The notes beneath the pieces are model-generated. The model was given only the letters and a program-made list of their open reading frames with translations. It made no database searches and was not told the DNA's origin. A program made the position numbers and the translations under genes. A DNA stretch of 64,000 nt from Pseudobutyrivibrio ruminis CF1b (GTDB lineage: Bacteria; Bacillota; Clostridia; Lachnospirales; Lachnospiraceae), in assembly GCF_000424005.1 (NCBI RefSeq), contig NZ_AUJB01000008.1, positions 854,979 to 918,978 on the forward strand. Reading direction: 5' to 3'. Shown in pieces: positions 8,793-17,054 of this stretch; within the stretch, counting starts at the first letter, position 1, and each line of letters begins with the position of its first letter.

Positions 8793-9539
8793 TTAACTGT
8801 AATATGCATCATATACAACCATCTTAACAACTGGTGAATCCCATGTTGGATATTTAAGTGATGCATTTCCTCGTTCGTAAATATCTTTACGAATTGTTTT
8901 TTCGTCTATAATAAATTCACTACAGCATCTTGATCTATATGTGAAGATGTTTGTAGAATCTGTATCTATATCGGCTTTGGCATCTCCCATAATACATTTA
9001 ATAACTACACCATTTTGCAATATTAAATCAATATACTGTCCTGGCAAGGTGTTAAACCTGCTTCCTACTGCTATGAGGTATCTGTCTTCAAGCTTCATGA
9101 ATCCGTCCGAATCAGGTGTAGCTATACTATTCAAATAACCACATTTACCATAGGTAATTTTGTTTGAACGCTCCATTGTCTTGCCGCCTTTATAGCTTAC
9201 AGTCTTTCCTGTAACCGGACTAACAAAGCTGCTAGGAATATCATATGCAGTTTTTGTAACTTCCTCTAAAGGCTTTTTAGGACCTGCCAATACTGCAGAT
9301 TCTTCTTCGATTGTTATTGTTACTGTAGTGCATTCAGCAAGTGCGCTAAGCATTGCTGTGTTCTCAAATGTTAATGTCTCCTCTGTGTCTGCTGTTTCTT
9401 CTGTTTCTGCTGCCTGTACTGGCATCGCATAACTTCTGTTGTAGCAATGATAAAATAAAATTAATAAAAGTGAAATAATTAAAATAATACTACAGGCCAG
9501 ACGGCCCGATCGAATGTCTTTTGAACTCATTCCTTTCAT
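8793..9539 (-). CDS. Secreted uncharacterised protein, possible double-psi beta-barrel C-terminus
   Basis: 248 residues from the ATG at 9539, preceded by AAGGAAGG. An upstream frame extension lacks such a site. One N-terminal membrane segment (~16-35) ends in an AQAAE-like stretch (VQAAETEE), followed by an acidic Thr/Glu linker, so the protein is exported and anchored or cleaved. The C-terminal ~120 residues (YLIAVGSRFN, GQYIDLILQNGVVIKCIMGD, SEFIIDEKTI, WDSPVVKMVVYD) resemble barrel domains of 3D/RlpA type found in Lachnospiraceae envelope and phage-associated proteins. The function is unknown. Confidence 0.7.
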   Translation of the reverse strand: MKGMSSKDIRSGRLACSIILIISLLLILFYHCYNRSYAMPVQAAETEETADTEETLTFENTAMLSALAECTTVTITIEEESAVLAGPKKPLEEVTKTAYDIPSSFVSPVTGKTVSYKGGKTMERSNKITYGKCGYLNSIATPDSDGFMKLEDRYLIAVGSRFNTLPGQYIDLILQNGVVIKCIMGDAKADIDTDSTNIFTYRSRCCSEFIIDEKTIRKDIYERGNASLKYPTWDSPVVKMVVYDAYYS

Positions 9540-9661
9540 AAATATAACTTCCTTCCTTTCACAAAGTCGCCATTCTAACAGAAAAAATTTCAACTGGCAA
9601 CGCCTATTTATCATTTTTGGGGTTCTATTCACTAGTCGACAAAAACCGTGTAAAAAAAATC

Positions 9662-9696
9662 AAAATAAAAAAGGTTACCGCATTTCTGCAGTAACC
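9662..9696 (-). terminator. Terminator after the lipoprotein gene
   Basis: Minus-strand stem GGTTACTGCA / TGCGGTAACC (9673-9682 with 9687-9696, one mismatch), then TTTTTTATTTTG. Confidence 0.75.
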
Positions 9697-9716
9697 CCTC
9701 AATTATTCTGAAACTT

Positions 9717-10181
9717 TTAATTCTGGGAATATAATATTGCAACTTCTACACCATCTTTTGATAGATAAATCGTAGTGTTATCTGATCTCAAATAACGGTA
9801 GTGATTTTCTGTCATTTCGTATGGCTCGCCATAAAGACTTTCTAATTCTGAAGCAATATTTTTAAAAGTAACGTCTTTTTCTTCGTCTGACTCAATAGTG
9901 ATATATCCATGATTCAACTTATTATCTTCTGTGAAGCAATAAGTAATATTAGAATCATATCCAAATGATTTATCCCAGTACATAAGACGACCATCGCCTT
10001 CAAACATAATAGGCGCCGTCTCCTCCTTGCGAACTAAATAACCAGGAACGCCCCATTCAAATGTGCGGAAACCTGTCTCCTCAGAAGAAAACATATTAGT
10101 AACATCTTCTGTACCGCATCCAATTAAAATAAGCATCATTAAAGATACACAAATTAAAGTAATAAAATTTCTAGCCTTCAT
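9717..10181 (-). CDS. Small lipoprotein of unknown function
   Basis: 154 residues. Signal peptide with a lipobox LIGC (Cys22), so it is an LspA substrate anchored to the outer face of the membrane. The mature part has the pattern F.WG...…YDSNITYCFTEDNKLNHGYITI…LESLYGEP, seen in many Firmicutes lipoproteins with a small alpha/beta fold of unknown role. Its own terminator follows. The 188-bp upstream gap (10182-10369) is AT-rich and probably carries its promoter. Confidence 0.75.
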   Translation of the reverse strand: MKARNFITLICVSLMMLILIGCGTEDVTNMFSSEETGFRTFEWGVPGYLVRKEETAPIMFEGDGRLMYWDKSFGYDSNITYCFTEDNKLNHGYITIESDEEKDVTFKNIASELESLYGEPYEMTENHYRYLRSDNTTIYLSKDGVEVAILYSQN

Positions 10182-10369
10182 TATTCTCTCAATTCCTTTA
10201 TTAATTTAAAAACACAAGTGTATCTAGTATAGCGGAATTGATAAAGTATAACTATTGCTTAATTGTTAAACGTTATTTGCATAATTGTGAATTTTTTATG
10301 AATTATCACTAAAATGTATCCTAAATTAGATTAAGTAATAAAGAAAACTCTATTGTCCGTAAATACAGA

Positions 10370-11119
10370 TTAAGTAAGAATATTAGGTGACTGATTCCTA
10401 TTATCAAATACTCCATATTCTTCCATTGTGGCAATTATTGTGCTTCGAACTAAGTCTGCCACTTCGTGTGTCTTTAAGTCTTTGTACTCTTCGTATAAAA
10501 TCGGTTTGCCAAAAATAACTTTAGTATTAACAGGTCCTGGCTTAATACTGTTAAATGCTATATAAGAATCAATAAGTGTGACAGGAATAATAGGAACCTT
10601 AGCTCTCATGGCGCATTTAAAGCTTCCTGGCTTAAAACGCTGCACTATATTTCCATTATTATCATATCCACCTTCTGAAAACAGTATATATCTCTTGCCT
10701 TCTTTTAATTCCTTGGTAATCTTATCCATGATGACTATATTTTGTCGAACATCATCAAGCTTAAGACGCTTTGCTCCAAGCAAATCTACCATTTCCCGGA
10801 CCATAAAACCATATGACTTGGCTTTATCCATAACAAAGGTGCAGGGGTCTCTATGACCGAACATAATACCCAGTACATCATATTTACCCTGGTGATTTGG
10901 ATACATGACGTATCCCCCCTCCTTAGGAAGGTTCTCTACACCGTAAATGTTAGTGGAAATCCTGGCGCTTTTCATCAGAAAGCGAACTATCTTTAACGCA
11001 TATGCGTATTTATCTCTTTCTGAATATTTCTCAGGATGTTTTGTCATCTTTCGCATGGTTCGTATAAACGAAGGACCACGTTTTAAGTTTGTAATAATCG
11101 CAATTAAAAATCTAAGCAT
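10370..11119 (-). CDS. plsC: 1-acyl-sn-glycerol-3-phosphate acyltransferase (PlsC family)
   Basis: 249 residues from the ATG at 11119, preceded by AGGAG. A longer upstream frame is unlikely. The acyltransferase motif I is NHQGKYD (NHx4D type). The second block FSEGGYDNNG replaces the usual FPEGTR, and VPIIPVTLIDS is the fourth block. A hydrophobic N-terminus suits a peripheral membrane enzyme making phosphatidic acid. The altered EGGY motif leaves the acceptor specificity open. Confidence 0.8.
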   Translation of the reverse strand: MLRFLIAIITNLKRGPSFIRTMRKMTKHPEKYSERDKYAYALKIVRFLMKSARISTNIYGVENLPKEGGYVMYPNHQGKYDVLGIMFGHRDPCTFVMDKAKSYGFMVREMVDLLGAKRLKLDDVRQNIVIMDKITKELKEGKRYILFSEGGYDNNGNIVQRFKPGSFKCAMRAKVPIIPVTLIDSYIAFNSIKPGPVNTKVIFGKPILYEEYKDLKTHEVADLVRSTIIATMEEYGVFDNRNQSPNILT

Positions 11120-11220
11120 ATCTACTCCTATATAGAAATAGATTATCAGTATTATAGGCAAATAACAAGATGATTAATTGCACAAAATATATTTCTAATC
11201 TCTTCTTATAAATAATCTTT

Positions 11221-11550
11221 TTATAATTCCTCATAAGAAGAATATTCAATCACTATATATTTACCAGCTGTTATATTATCCCCGCCAATATGATTAATAT
11301 CCTTAATATTTTCTATGAAAGCTTCTTTATCAGAAACCTCTGGCGACATAAACTGATCTGCAATAGTCCAAAGTGTATCACCAGGCTGAATCTCGTAGCT
11401 AGTGTAATATGTGTATACAGGACGGCTGTTCTCTGCCACTGCTCTATTGCTGTATAACATGAATGCAAATATAAATGAAATGATAAGCCCAATAGCTAAC
11501 ATAATCTTTCTGTTTCTAACGATTCTCTCTGCTTTTGTATACCTTCTCAT
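11221..11550 (-). CDS. yneA: YneA-like SOS cell-division inhibitor (LysM protein)
   Basis: 109 residues from the ATG at 11550 (GGAGGAG just upstream). One N-terminal membrane helix (~14-33) is followed by an extracellular LysM domain (~52-105; YEIQPGDTLWTIADQF, AGKYIVIEY). The layout and the divergent position next to lexA match B. subtilis YneA, which delays septation after DNA damage. A TTGACA-17-TATATT promoter is covered by LexA-type operators, so SOS control is well supported by sequence. Confidence 0.85.
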   Translation of the reverse strand: MRRYTKAERIVRNRKIMLAIGLIISFIFAFMLYSNRAVAENSRPVYTYYTSYEIQPGDTLWTIADQFMSPEVSDKEAFIENIKDINHIGGDNITAGKYIVIEYSSYEEL

Positions 11551-11583
11551 AATTCTCCTCCAACAAAAAAAGAAAAATATGTT

Positions 11584-11599
11584 CGAAAACATCTGTTCT
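11584..11599. promoter_or_regulatory. LexA operator 1 (SOS box)
   Basis: CGAAAACATCTGTTCT fits the Gram-positive box GAAC-N4-GTTC with one change (AAAC-ATCT-GTTC). It lies just downstream of the yneA -10. Confidence 0.65.
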
Positions 11600-11605
11600 G
11601 AAAAC

Positions 11606-11634
11606 AATATAAAACACGAACAGCCGTTTGTCAA
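11606..11634 (-). promoter_or_regulatory. yneA promoter
   Basis: Minus strand TTGACA (11629-11634), 17-bp spacer, TATATT (11606-11611). SOS box 2 lies within the spacer and -35. Confidence 0.75.
11617..11630. promoter_or_regulatory. LexA operator 2 (SOS box)
   Basis: CGAACAGCCGTTTG matches GAAC-N4-GTTY and overlaps the yneA -35 and spacer, a repressing position. Confidence 0.75.
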
Positions 11635-11666
11635 CAATTTTTCGAACAAAATTTCGGAAAATTTGT

Positions 11667-11695
11667 TTGCAAAACTATGTTCCGTATGATACTCT
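11667..11695 (+). promoter_or_regulatory. lexA promoter with a likely operator
   Basis: TTGCAA (11667-11672), 17-bp spacer, TACTCT (11690-11695). A third box-like sequence AAAA-CTAT-GTTC (11671-11682) overlaps the -35 and spacer, consistent with lexA autorepression. A weaker GAAC-AAAA-TTTC lies at 11644-11655. Confidence 0.5.
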
Positions 11696-11728
11696 AAATA
11701 TAGATTAAAAGTGAAAGGAGATTTTCAT

Positions 11729-12343
11729 ATGGCATATGGAAAAATATCTGCGAAGCAGCGTGAAATTCTCGAAGTTATTAAATCTGAAATTTTAAATAAA
11801 GGCTATCCACCTACAGTTCGTGAGCTTTGTGATGCTTGTAATCTTAAATCCACTTCTTCTGTTCACTCTCACCTTGAGACACTTGAGAAGAACGGATATA
11901 TCAAGCGTGACCCATCAAAGCCTCGTGCTATAGAGATTGTCGATGATAGCTTTAATATGGTTCGTCGTGAGGTTGTTAATGTACCTGTTGTTGGAAAGGT
12001 TGCGGCTGGCCAGCCACTGTTAGCTATTCAGAATATTTCTGAGTACTTCCCTATTCCTGCAGAGCACATGCCTAATCAGCAGTCATTCATGTTAAGAGTT
12101 CAGGGAGAATCAATGATTAATGCAGGTATCTTAGATGGCGATACCATTTTAGTTAAACAGCAGGAAACTGCTAAGAACGGTGATATGGTTGTGGCTCTCG
12201 TTGATGACAGCGCTACAGTAAAGACTTTCTACAAAGAAGATGGTCACATTCGTCTTCAGCCTGAAAACGACACTATGGACCCTATTATCGTAGATAATTG
12301 TATTATTCTTGGAAAAGTATTCGGAGTTTTCCGATTCTTCTAA
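11729..12343 (+). CDS. lexA: LexA SOS repressor
   Basis: 204 residues from the ATG at 11729 (AAAGGAG 9 nt upstream). A GTG at 11711 would read through this ribosome site and is rejected. Winged helix DNA-binding domain at ~1-65. The self-cleavage bond is A93-G94 (KVAAGQP). Catalytic S128 (GESM) and K165 (SATVKTF) form the S24 peptidase dyad. RecA-stimulated autocleavage would release yneA and lexA itself through the operators at 11584-11682. Confidence 0.97.
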   Translation: MAYGKISAKQREILEVIKSEILNKGYPPTVRELCDACNLKSTSSVHSHLETLEKNGYIKRDPSKPRAIEIVDDSFNMVRREVVNVPVVGKVAAGQPLLAIQNISEYFPIPAEHMPNQQSFMLRVQGESMINAGILDGDTILVKQQETAKNGDMVVALVDDSATVKTFYKEDGHIRLQPENDTMDPIIVDNCIILGKVFGVFRFF

Positions 12344-12371
12344 AAAAGGACGACCAAACGGTCGTCCTTTT
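12344..12371. terminator. Bidirectional terminator between lexA and rsfS
   Basis: GGACGACC (12348-12355), loop AAAC, GGTCGTCC (12360-12367), with A-run before and T-run after, so it works on both strands. Confidence 0.85.
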
Positions 12372-12375
12372 CATT

Positions 12376-12723
12376 TTAAAGATCTTTTGCGTCAATTAAG
12401 ATTCCATCTTTCCAGATTCTCTCAAGATCATAGAATAATCTGTCTTCCTCTGAGAAAAGATGAACAATAACATCTTCATAATCCATAAGTACCCATGTGC
12501 TCTGTCTGTTTCCTTCGATTGACTTAGCATGGATTCCCTGCTCATAAAGAAGTCTGTCTACCTCATCCTGCATAGCGTTAAGCTGACTCTGGTTTGAAGC
12601 AGATGCAACGATAAAGTAATCAGCCATAATGCTGATATTTGAAATATCTATAGCCTTAACGTCAATAGCCTTCTTATCATCAAGGGCTTTGCATACAATC
12701 TTTGCCATTTCTCTTGCGTCCAT
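12376..12723 (-). CDS. rsfS: Ribosomal silencing factor RsfS
   Basis: 115 residues, Iojap/DUF143 family. The hallmarks are KAIDVKAIDISNISIMADYFIVASASNQSQ and YLD-like motif MDYEDVIVHLFSEEDR. It binds ribosomal protein L14 and blocks subunit joining when nutrients are scarce. It follows nadD/yqeK by 3 nt, a conserved order. Confidence 0.94.
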   Translation of the reverse strand: MDAREMAKIVCKALDDKKAIDVKAIDISNISIMADYFIVASASNQSQLNAMQDEVDRLLYEQGIHAKSIEGNRQSTWVLMDYEDVIVHLFSEEDRLFYDLERIWKDGILIDAKDL

Positions 12724-12726
12724 TGT

Positions 12727-13920
12727 CTACCTCTTTTCTTTCATGTACTGTTTATAGTAATTGTATGTATCTACTGTAGTAGGGTCTACCATATCTGGAT
12801 TATTGTTTAAATAAACCACAGAATCCTCTAAAATCATATAGACACATCTATCTAAATCTGTATAAGCTGTTGCTCTTAAAATATCAAGACGAGGCTGCTT
12901 ATCCCTGCCTGGCTCAATATAATCTGCCACGAAAATAATCTTATCCAGCAAATTCATATTAGGACAGCCTGTCGTATGATAAGTGATTGCATGGGCAATC
13001 TGTGGATCATACACATCGTATTTTGAAGAACAAAAATATGCGCCAACCTTACCATGTAAAAGGTGAGGATATTTGGCCTCAATCTCACTGATAGGTAAAT
13101 CATTCTCCTTGCAGATAGAAATTCTTTCCTCATCAGTGATGCACTTAGCGCAATCGTGAAGCATTCCAGCAACCATGGCTGTATATGCAGGATAATTCCA
13201 TCTTAATGCTAAAGCCTGGGCTGTAGTGGCCACTCCCAGAGTGTGTACATATCTGCCCGGTTTAAGCGCCTTTTTCATTTCCTCAGATAATCTAAGAACG
13301 TCATCATAGGAATAATTATAAGGACTGTAAAGATTGTGTTCTTTTATATAGTCAATGACCTGTGGTGCCATATCAGCACTAACATCAGGATTGCTATAAA
13401 ATTCACCGCGAATCTTTGATGATGCGATTCCATTTGCCTCATAATCTATAAGCTCAAAATCTCCATCGAATATATCACGGCACTCTTTCATGGCGTTGTT
13501 AAGCTCTTCGAGATCATCTCCTAATCTAGGAGCTACCAAAATAGTAGCTGCTTTTGAAATGATTTCTGGCTTAACCCATTTTTGAAAATTAATAAGACTG
13601 TCGCTACCCATAATAAAGAATAAATCATCATCAGGATATTCATTCTTTAACTCTGTCATTGTAATGTAAGAATAGCTTTTTCCAGAGCGATAAATCTCTC
13701 TGTCATCAATAAAAAGCCCTTCAATATTTTCGATAGCAAGGCGCACCATATCAAGTCTGCAGGTATCAGCAATAGACTCTGCAGTATCCTTGTGTGGTGG
13801 TGTGCCCGCAACCAAAAGATAAACTTTATCAAGCTTGAACTGGTCAAATGCAGCCTTAGCAATCTCTATATGTGTGTTGTGAATTGGATTGAATGTCCCG
13901 CCATAAATACCAATTCTCAT
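12727..13920 (-). CDS. nadD-yqeK: Fused nicotinate-nucleotide adenylyltransferase / YqeK-type HD hydrolase
   Basis: 397 residues with two enzymes that are separate genes in Bacillus. Residues 1-~200 are NadD (GIYGGTFNPIHNTHIEIA with the HxGH-type nucleotide site; SSKIRGEF near 175), joining nicotinate mononucleotide to ATP in NAD synthesis. Residues ~205-397 are YqeK (YVHTLGVATTAQ, AGMLHDCAKC HD pair), known in the family to hydrolyse Ap4A symmetrically. Both catalytic sets look intact and no stop lies in the linker. The fusion recurs in Clostridia. Confidence 0.93.
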   Translation of the reverse strand: MRIGIYGGTFNPIHNTHIEIAKAAFDQFKLDKVYLLVAGTPPHKDTAESIADTCRLDMVRLAIENIEGLFIDDREIYRSGKSYSYITMTELKNEYPDDDLFFIMGSDSLINFQKWVKPEIISKAATILVAPRLGDDLEELNNAMKECRDIFDGDFELIDYEANGIASSKIRGEFYSNPDVSADMAPQVIDYIKEHNLYSPYNYSYDDVLRLSEEMKKALKPGRYVHTLGVATTAQALALRWNYPAYTAMVAGMLHDCAKCITDEERISICKENDLPISEIEAKYPHLLHGKVGAYFCSSKYDVYDPQIAHAITYHTTGCPNMNLLDKIIFVADYIEPGRDKQPRLDILRATAYTDLDRCVYMILEDSVVYLNNNPDMVDPTTVDTYNYYKQYMKEKR

Positions 13921-13929
13921 GATGTCTCC

Positions 13930-14217
13930 TTACTGAGGAAGCTTAATAGTAGGCTTCTTCGCTGCTCTATAAAGAATAATTTTTCTTCCAATAACTCTGA
14001 CAACCTCAGAATGTGTACGCTCTGAAAGAACCTGAGCGATTTCCTTTGGATCATCAAAGCAATTCTTTAAAACGTTAATTTTAATAAGCTCTCTTGCCTC
14101 AAGTGCCTCATCAACAGCGTTTGTGTACTCTGGTGTAAGTGAAGCCTTACCAATCTGAAGGATTGGGCTCATATCAGCTGCAAGAGATGATAAATATGCT
14201 CTCTGTTTATTAGTCAT
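13930..14217 (-). CDS. yhbY: YhbY/CRM-domain RNA-binding protein
   Basis: 95 residues, one CRM domain. It keeps LTNKQRAYL-type start, a GKASLT version of the GxxG loop (QIGKASLT), VLKNCF and VRVIGRKIILYR. The family binds pre-50S particles and helps assembly. The position between obgE and nadD is standard for Firmicutes. Confidence 0.92.
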   Translation of the reverse strand: MTNKQRAYLSSLAADMSPILQIGKASLTPEYTNAVDEALEARELIKINVLKNCFDDPKEIAQVLSERTHSEVVRVIGRKIILYRAAKKPTIKLPQ

Positions 14218-14230
14218 TTTAATCTCCTAA

Positions 14231-15514
14231 TTACTTGTAATAATCAAATACAAGGCCATACATTCTAACTGTATCACCTTCCTGGATACCCTTAGCCTCA
14301 AGCTCCTTTAAGATGCCCTGCTCCTTAAGGAAATTCTGGAAGAATAAGAATCCCTTCTCAGATTCGAGGTTAGTATAACCAAGCATTTTCTCGATACGAG
14401 GACCTTCAACAACAAAGTCGCCTTCGTCATTAATCTCAACTGTGTATGGTTCCTCGCTAAATGCACGGATTGTAGGGTCAAATTCCTGCTCATAAACGAT
14501 AAGCTCGTCATCGCATGTATCAAGAAGTCTTACAACCTCGTAAAGAAGCTCCTTAAGGCCCTTTCCACTAACTGCAGAAATAGGATAAACCTTGATTCCC
14601 TTTGGCTCGAATTCTGCTCTTAAAGCTTCGATAACTTCGTTAGATTCCTCGCCAATAACATCCATCTTATTAGCAGCAATAACCTGTGGCTTCTTAAGAA
14701 GCTCTGGGTCGTATGCTTCAAGCTCTGCTGAGATAGTCTTAATATCTTCAACTGGATCACGGCCTTCTACAGAAGCACCGTCTACCATATGGATAATGAC
14801 CTTTGTGCGTTCGATGTGACGAAGGAACTCATGTCCAAGACCGATACCTTCTGAAGCACCCTCAATAAGACCTGGAATATCAGCAATAACGAATCCATTT
14901 ATATCATCAACATCAACAACACCTAAGTTTGGAGAAAGTGTTGTAAAATGATAATTTCCAATTTTAGGCTGAGCGTTAGTTACACGAGAAAGGAATGTTG
15001 ACTTACCAACGTTTGGATAACCAACAAGACCTACATCAGCAATAACTTTAAGCTCAAGGATAACTTCAAGCTCGATGGCATCAACACCTGGCTTAGCATA
15101 CTTTGGAGCCTGCATAGTAGATGTTGCAAAATGTTGATTACCAAGACCGCCCTTACCACCTGGAAGAACAATCTGACGCTTGTTATCGCCTGACATATCA
15201 GCAATAACTCTGCCGCTCTCGGCATCCTTTATAACTGTGCCTTCAGGAACCTTAAGGATGAGATCCTCACCATTCTTACCATGGCAATTGTCCTTGCCAC
15301 CCTCTTCACCTGCTCCTGCAGCGAATTTGCGTCTGTGACGGTAGTCAACCAAAGTATTGAGACCTGGATCAACTTCAAAAATAACGTCGCCACCATTACC
15401 GCCGTCACCACCATTTGGACCACCATTTGGTACATATTTCTCACGGCGGAAGCTTACGTGACCGTCGCCACCTTTACCTGATTTTATAATAATTTTTGCT
15501 CTATCAGCAAACAT
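14231..15514 (-). CDS. obgE: GTPase ObgE/CgtA
   Basis: 427 residues. Glycine-rich Obg fold at 1-158 (GGDGHVSFRREKYVPNGGP), G domain at ~160-330 with P-loop GYPNVGKST, FTTLSPN (G2), DIPGLIEGA (G3), NKMD (G4) and SAVSG (G5), and a C-terminal OCT domain (~345-425, YTVEINDEGDFVVEGPRIEKM). It acts in 50S assembly and stress signalling. A hairpin between rpmA and obgE may lower its expression relative to the ribosomal genes. Confidence 0.97.
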   Translation of the reverse strand: MFADRAKIIIKSGKGGDGHVSFRREKYVPNGGPNGGDGGNGGDVIFEVDPGLNTLVDYRHRRKFAAGAGEEGGKDNCHGKNGEDLILKVPEGTVIKDAESGRVIADMSGDNKRQIVLPGGKGGLGNQHFATSTMQAPKYAKPGVDAIELEVILELKVIADVGLVGYPNVGKSTFLSRVTNAQPKIGNYHFTTLSPNLGVVDVDDINGFVIADIPGLIEGASEGIGLGHEFLRHIERTKVIIHMVDGASVEGRDPVEDIKTISAELEAYDPELLKKPQVIAANKMDVIGEESNEVIEALRAEFEPKGIKVYPISAVSGKGLKELLYEVVRLLDTCDDELIVYEQEFDPTIRAFSEEPYTVEINDEGDFVVEGPRIEKMLGYTNLESEKGFLFFQNFLKEQGILKELEAKGIQEGDTVRMYGLVFDYYK

Positions 15515-15530
15515 AGATTTCTCCTCAAAT

Positions 15531-15569
15531 TTAAAATTGACCCGACTTACATAATGTTAGTCGGGTCAA
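15531..15569 (-). terminator. Attenuator-type hairpin between rpmA and obgE
   Basis: Minus strand TTGACCCGACT / AGTCGGGTCAA (15537-15547 with 15559-15569), perfect 11 bp, followed by TTTTAAATTT. It sits inside the operon, so partial termination is likely. Confidence 0.7.
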
Positions 15570-15573
15570 ATGA

Positions 15574-15858
15574 TTACTGTTCTACTGGATAGACAGAAGC
15601 CTGCTTCTTGTCTCTACCTTTTCTTTCGAAACGAAGTACTCCATCTACTAAAGCAAAAAGTGTATCGTCTCCACCGAGACCTACATTGTTGCCTGGAAGA
15701 ATCTTTGTACCACGCTGTCTGTAAAGAATATTGCCAGCCTTAACGAACTGACCGTCTGCTCTTTTAGCGCCTAATCTCTTAGACTCTGAATCTCTACCGT
15801 TCTTTGTAGAGCCTACACCCTTTTTATGAGCGAAGAACTGAAGGTTCATCTGTAACAT
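15574..15858 (-). CDS. rpmA: Ribosomal protein L27 with cleavable N-terminal extension
   Basis: 94 residues. The extension MLQMNLQFF precedes AHKKG, the true L27 N-terminus that reaches the peptidyl-transferase centre. In Firmicutes this extension must be removed by Prp, encoded 3 nt upstream. The rest ([29 protein letters not shown]) is standard L27. Confidence 0.97.
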   Translation of the reverse strand: MLQMNLQFFAHKKGVGSTKNGRDSESKRLGAKRADGQFVKAGNILYRQRGTKILPGNNVGLGGDDTLFALVDGVLRFERKGRDKKQASVYPVEQ

Positions 15859-15861
15859 GTC

Positions 15862-16188
15862 TTACACCTCCTTGTATTGTAATGAAATATATTCATCACC
15901 GTATTGTTTTTGAATTTCGTCCAAACCTAATATCATAGAATCAAGCAAAAGCTTTGATTTATCCGAAATACCTTCCGGGAATGCCATGGTCATATAACCA
16001 CCATCCTCGGCAGCCTCACTAGCAAATGCATCGTCCGTAAACTGTTCAATACTGTTAAAAGTATTAATAACAAGAACCGATACCGCCGCACATACAATAT
16101 CCTGACCGTGATCAGCATATCCCGCGTGACCTTCAAGTGAAACATTAACTATTTCATTATTATGTCTGGTAATTGTTACGCTAATCAT
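15862..16188 (-). CDS. prp: Ribosomal-processing cysteine protease Prp
   Basis: 108 residues (YsxB family). The catalytic dyad is visible: H21 in EGHAGYADHGQD and C33 in IVCAAVS. It cleaves the L27 leader after the LQFF motif. It lies between rplU and rpmA, the conserved rplU-prp-rpmA order, so enzyme and substrate are co-expressed. Confidence 0.95.
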   Translation of the reverse strand: MISVTITRHNNEIVNVSLEGHAGYADHGQDIVCAAVSVLVINTFNSIEQFTDDAFASEAAEDGGYMTMAFPEGISDKSKLLLDSMILGLDEIQKQYGDEYISLQYKEV

Positions 16189-16190
16189 AA

Positions 16191-16499
16191 TTAGCCGTTA
16201 ATCTTTTCGATCTTAACCTGTGTGAAAGCCTGTCTGTGGCCATTCTTCTTGTGGTAACCTGTTTTTCTCTTATACTTGTAAACGATTACCTTCTTACCTC
16301 TGCCTTCCTTAACAACAGAAGCCTCTACTGTAGCACCCTTAACTGTTGGGTCGCCTACCTTGAGATCCTTGTCGCTAACAGCAAGAACCTGATCAAAAGT
16401 AACCTTCTCACCAGCCTCAACGCCGAGCTTTTCAATGGTAATGATATCGCCTTCAGAGACTTTGTACTGCTTACCACCTGTTGCAATAATTGCGTACAT
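16191..16499 (-). CDS. rplU: Ribosomal protein L21
   Basis: 102 residues from the ATG at 16499, preceded by AAAAGGAGG. An upstream extension covers the leader and is not coding. [18 protein letters not shown] and the C-terminal [21 protein letters not shown] are diagnostic. First gene of the ribosomal/obgE operon. Confidence 0.97.
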   Translation of the reverse strand: MYAIIATGGKQYKVSEGDIITIEKLGVEAGEKVTFDQVLAVSDKDLKVGDPTVKGATVEASVVKEGRGKKVIVYKYKRKTGYHKKNGHRQAFTQVKIEKING

Positions 16500-16587
16500 G
16501 GTTTGTTCCTCCTTTTTATCATTACTCGCCAGTTTCGGTGGTGTCTCGGAATGAAACACACTTTAAAAACCACACTGAGCGGCATAC
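16500..16587 (-). ncRNA. Probable L21 leader (autoregulatory 5' UTR)
   Basis: About 88 nt separate the predicted start site of the 16594-16622 promoter from the rplU ATG. The transcript (GAGTATGCCGCTCAGTG…CCGAGACACCACCGAAACTGG) has pairing potential and sits where Firmicutes carry the L21 leader element, which feeds back on L21 synthesis. Identification rests on position and partial sequence look, not a covariance search. Confidence 0.55.
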
Positions 16588-16593
16588 TCAAGT

Positions 16594-16622
16594 ATATTAA
16601 CACAGGATTATCACTACGTCAA
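16594..16622 (-). promoter_or_regulatory. rplU operon promoter
   Basis: Minus strand TTGACG (16617-16622), exactly 17 bp, TAATAT (16594-16599). A strong sigma-A-like promoter. Confidence 0.85.
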
Positions 16623-16661
16623 TCTAAATTGTTCATAAAACTTAGAAAATTTATGTATTGC

Positions 16662-17030
16662 TTAGTCCACCTGGTGAACGTCCCCAAGATGCTTCTTAAG
16701 GTATGCATCCAATGAACTAAGATTCTTATTATTTGATTCCCTGATCTTCTTGGCCTCGTCCTCAAGACAATGTCTGCAGGTACGTCTAAGGTCTTCCTCT
16801 TCATTTTGAGCAAACCAGCTTTCAAACTGCTCGTCCAAATCTACTTCCTTATGAAACCTAAACTTGCTCAGCTGTAAAGTAAGCTGAGAGGTCGAGCGAA
16901 TACGAACAGCCTCCTTTGCCTCGTCCGTAAGCGTAATCTCTGGGAAATCCTTATTATATTTAACGATTTCCTCTTCAGCGATATCTTCTGCCTTTTTCTC
17001 TACAACCTGAATGATTTCATTAATTTCCAT
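16662..17030 (-). CDS. Hypothetical protein, charged and helical
   Basis: 122 residues from the ATG at 17030, preceded by GGGGGTG. Not recognised. It is rich in Glu/Lys and likely helical, with a CxxC pair (RTCRHCLED) near residue 95. Last gene of the unit reading from the his genes. rplU follows from its own promoter 40 bp downstream. Confidence 0.65.
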   Translation of the reverse strand: MEINEIIQVVEKKAEDIAEEEIVKYNKDFPEITLTDEAKEAVRIRSTSQLTLQLSKFRFHKEVDLDEQFESWFAQNEEEDLRRTCRHCLEDEAKKIRESNNKNLSSLDAYLKKHLGDVHQVD

Positions 17031-17054
17031 AGCTGCACCCCCGCAGATAAGCAA

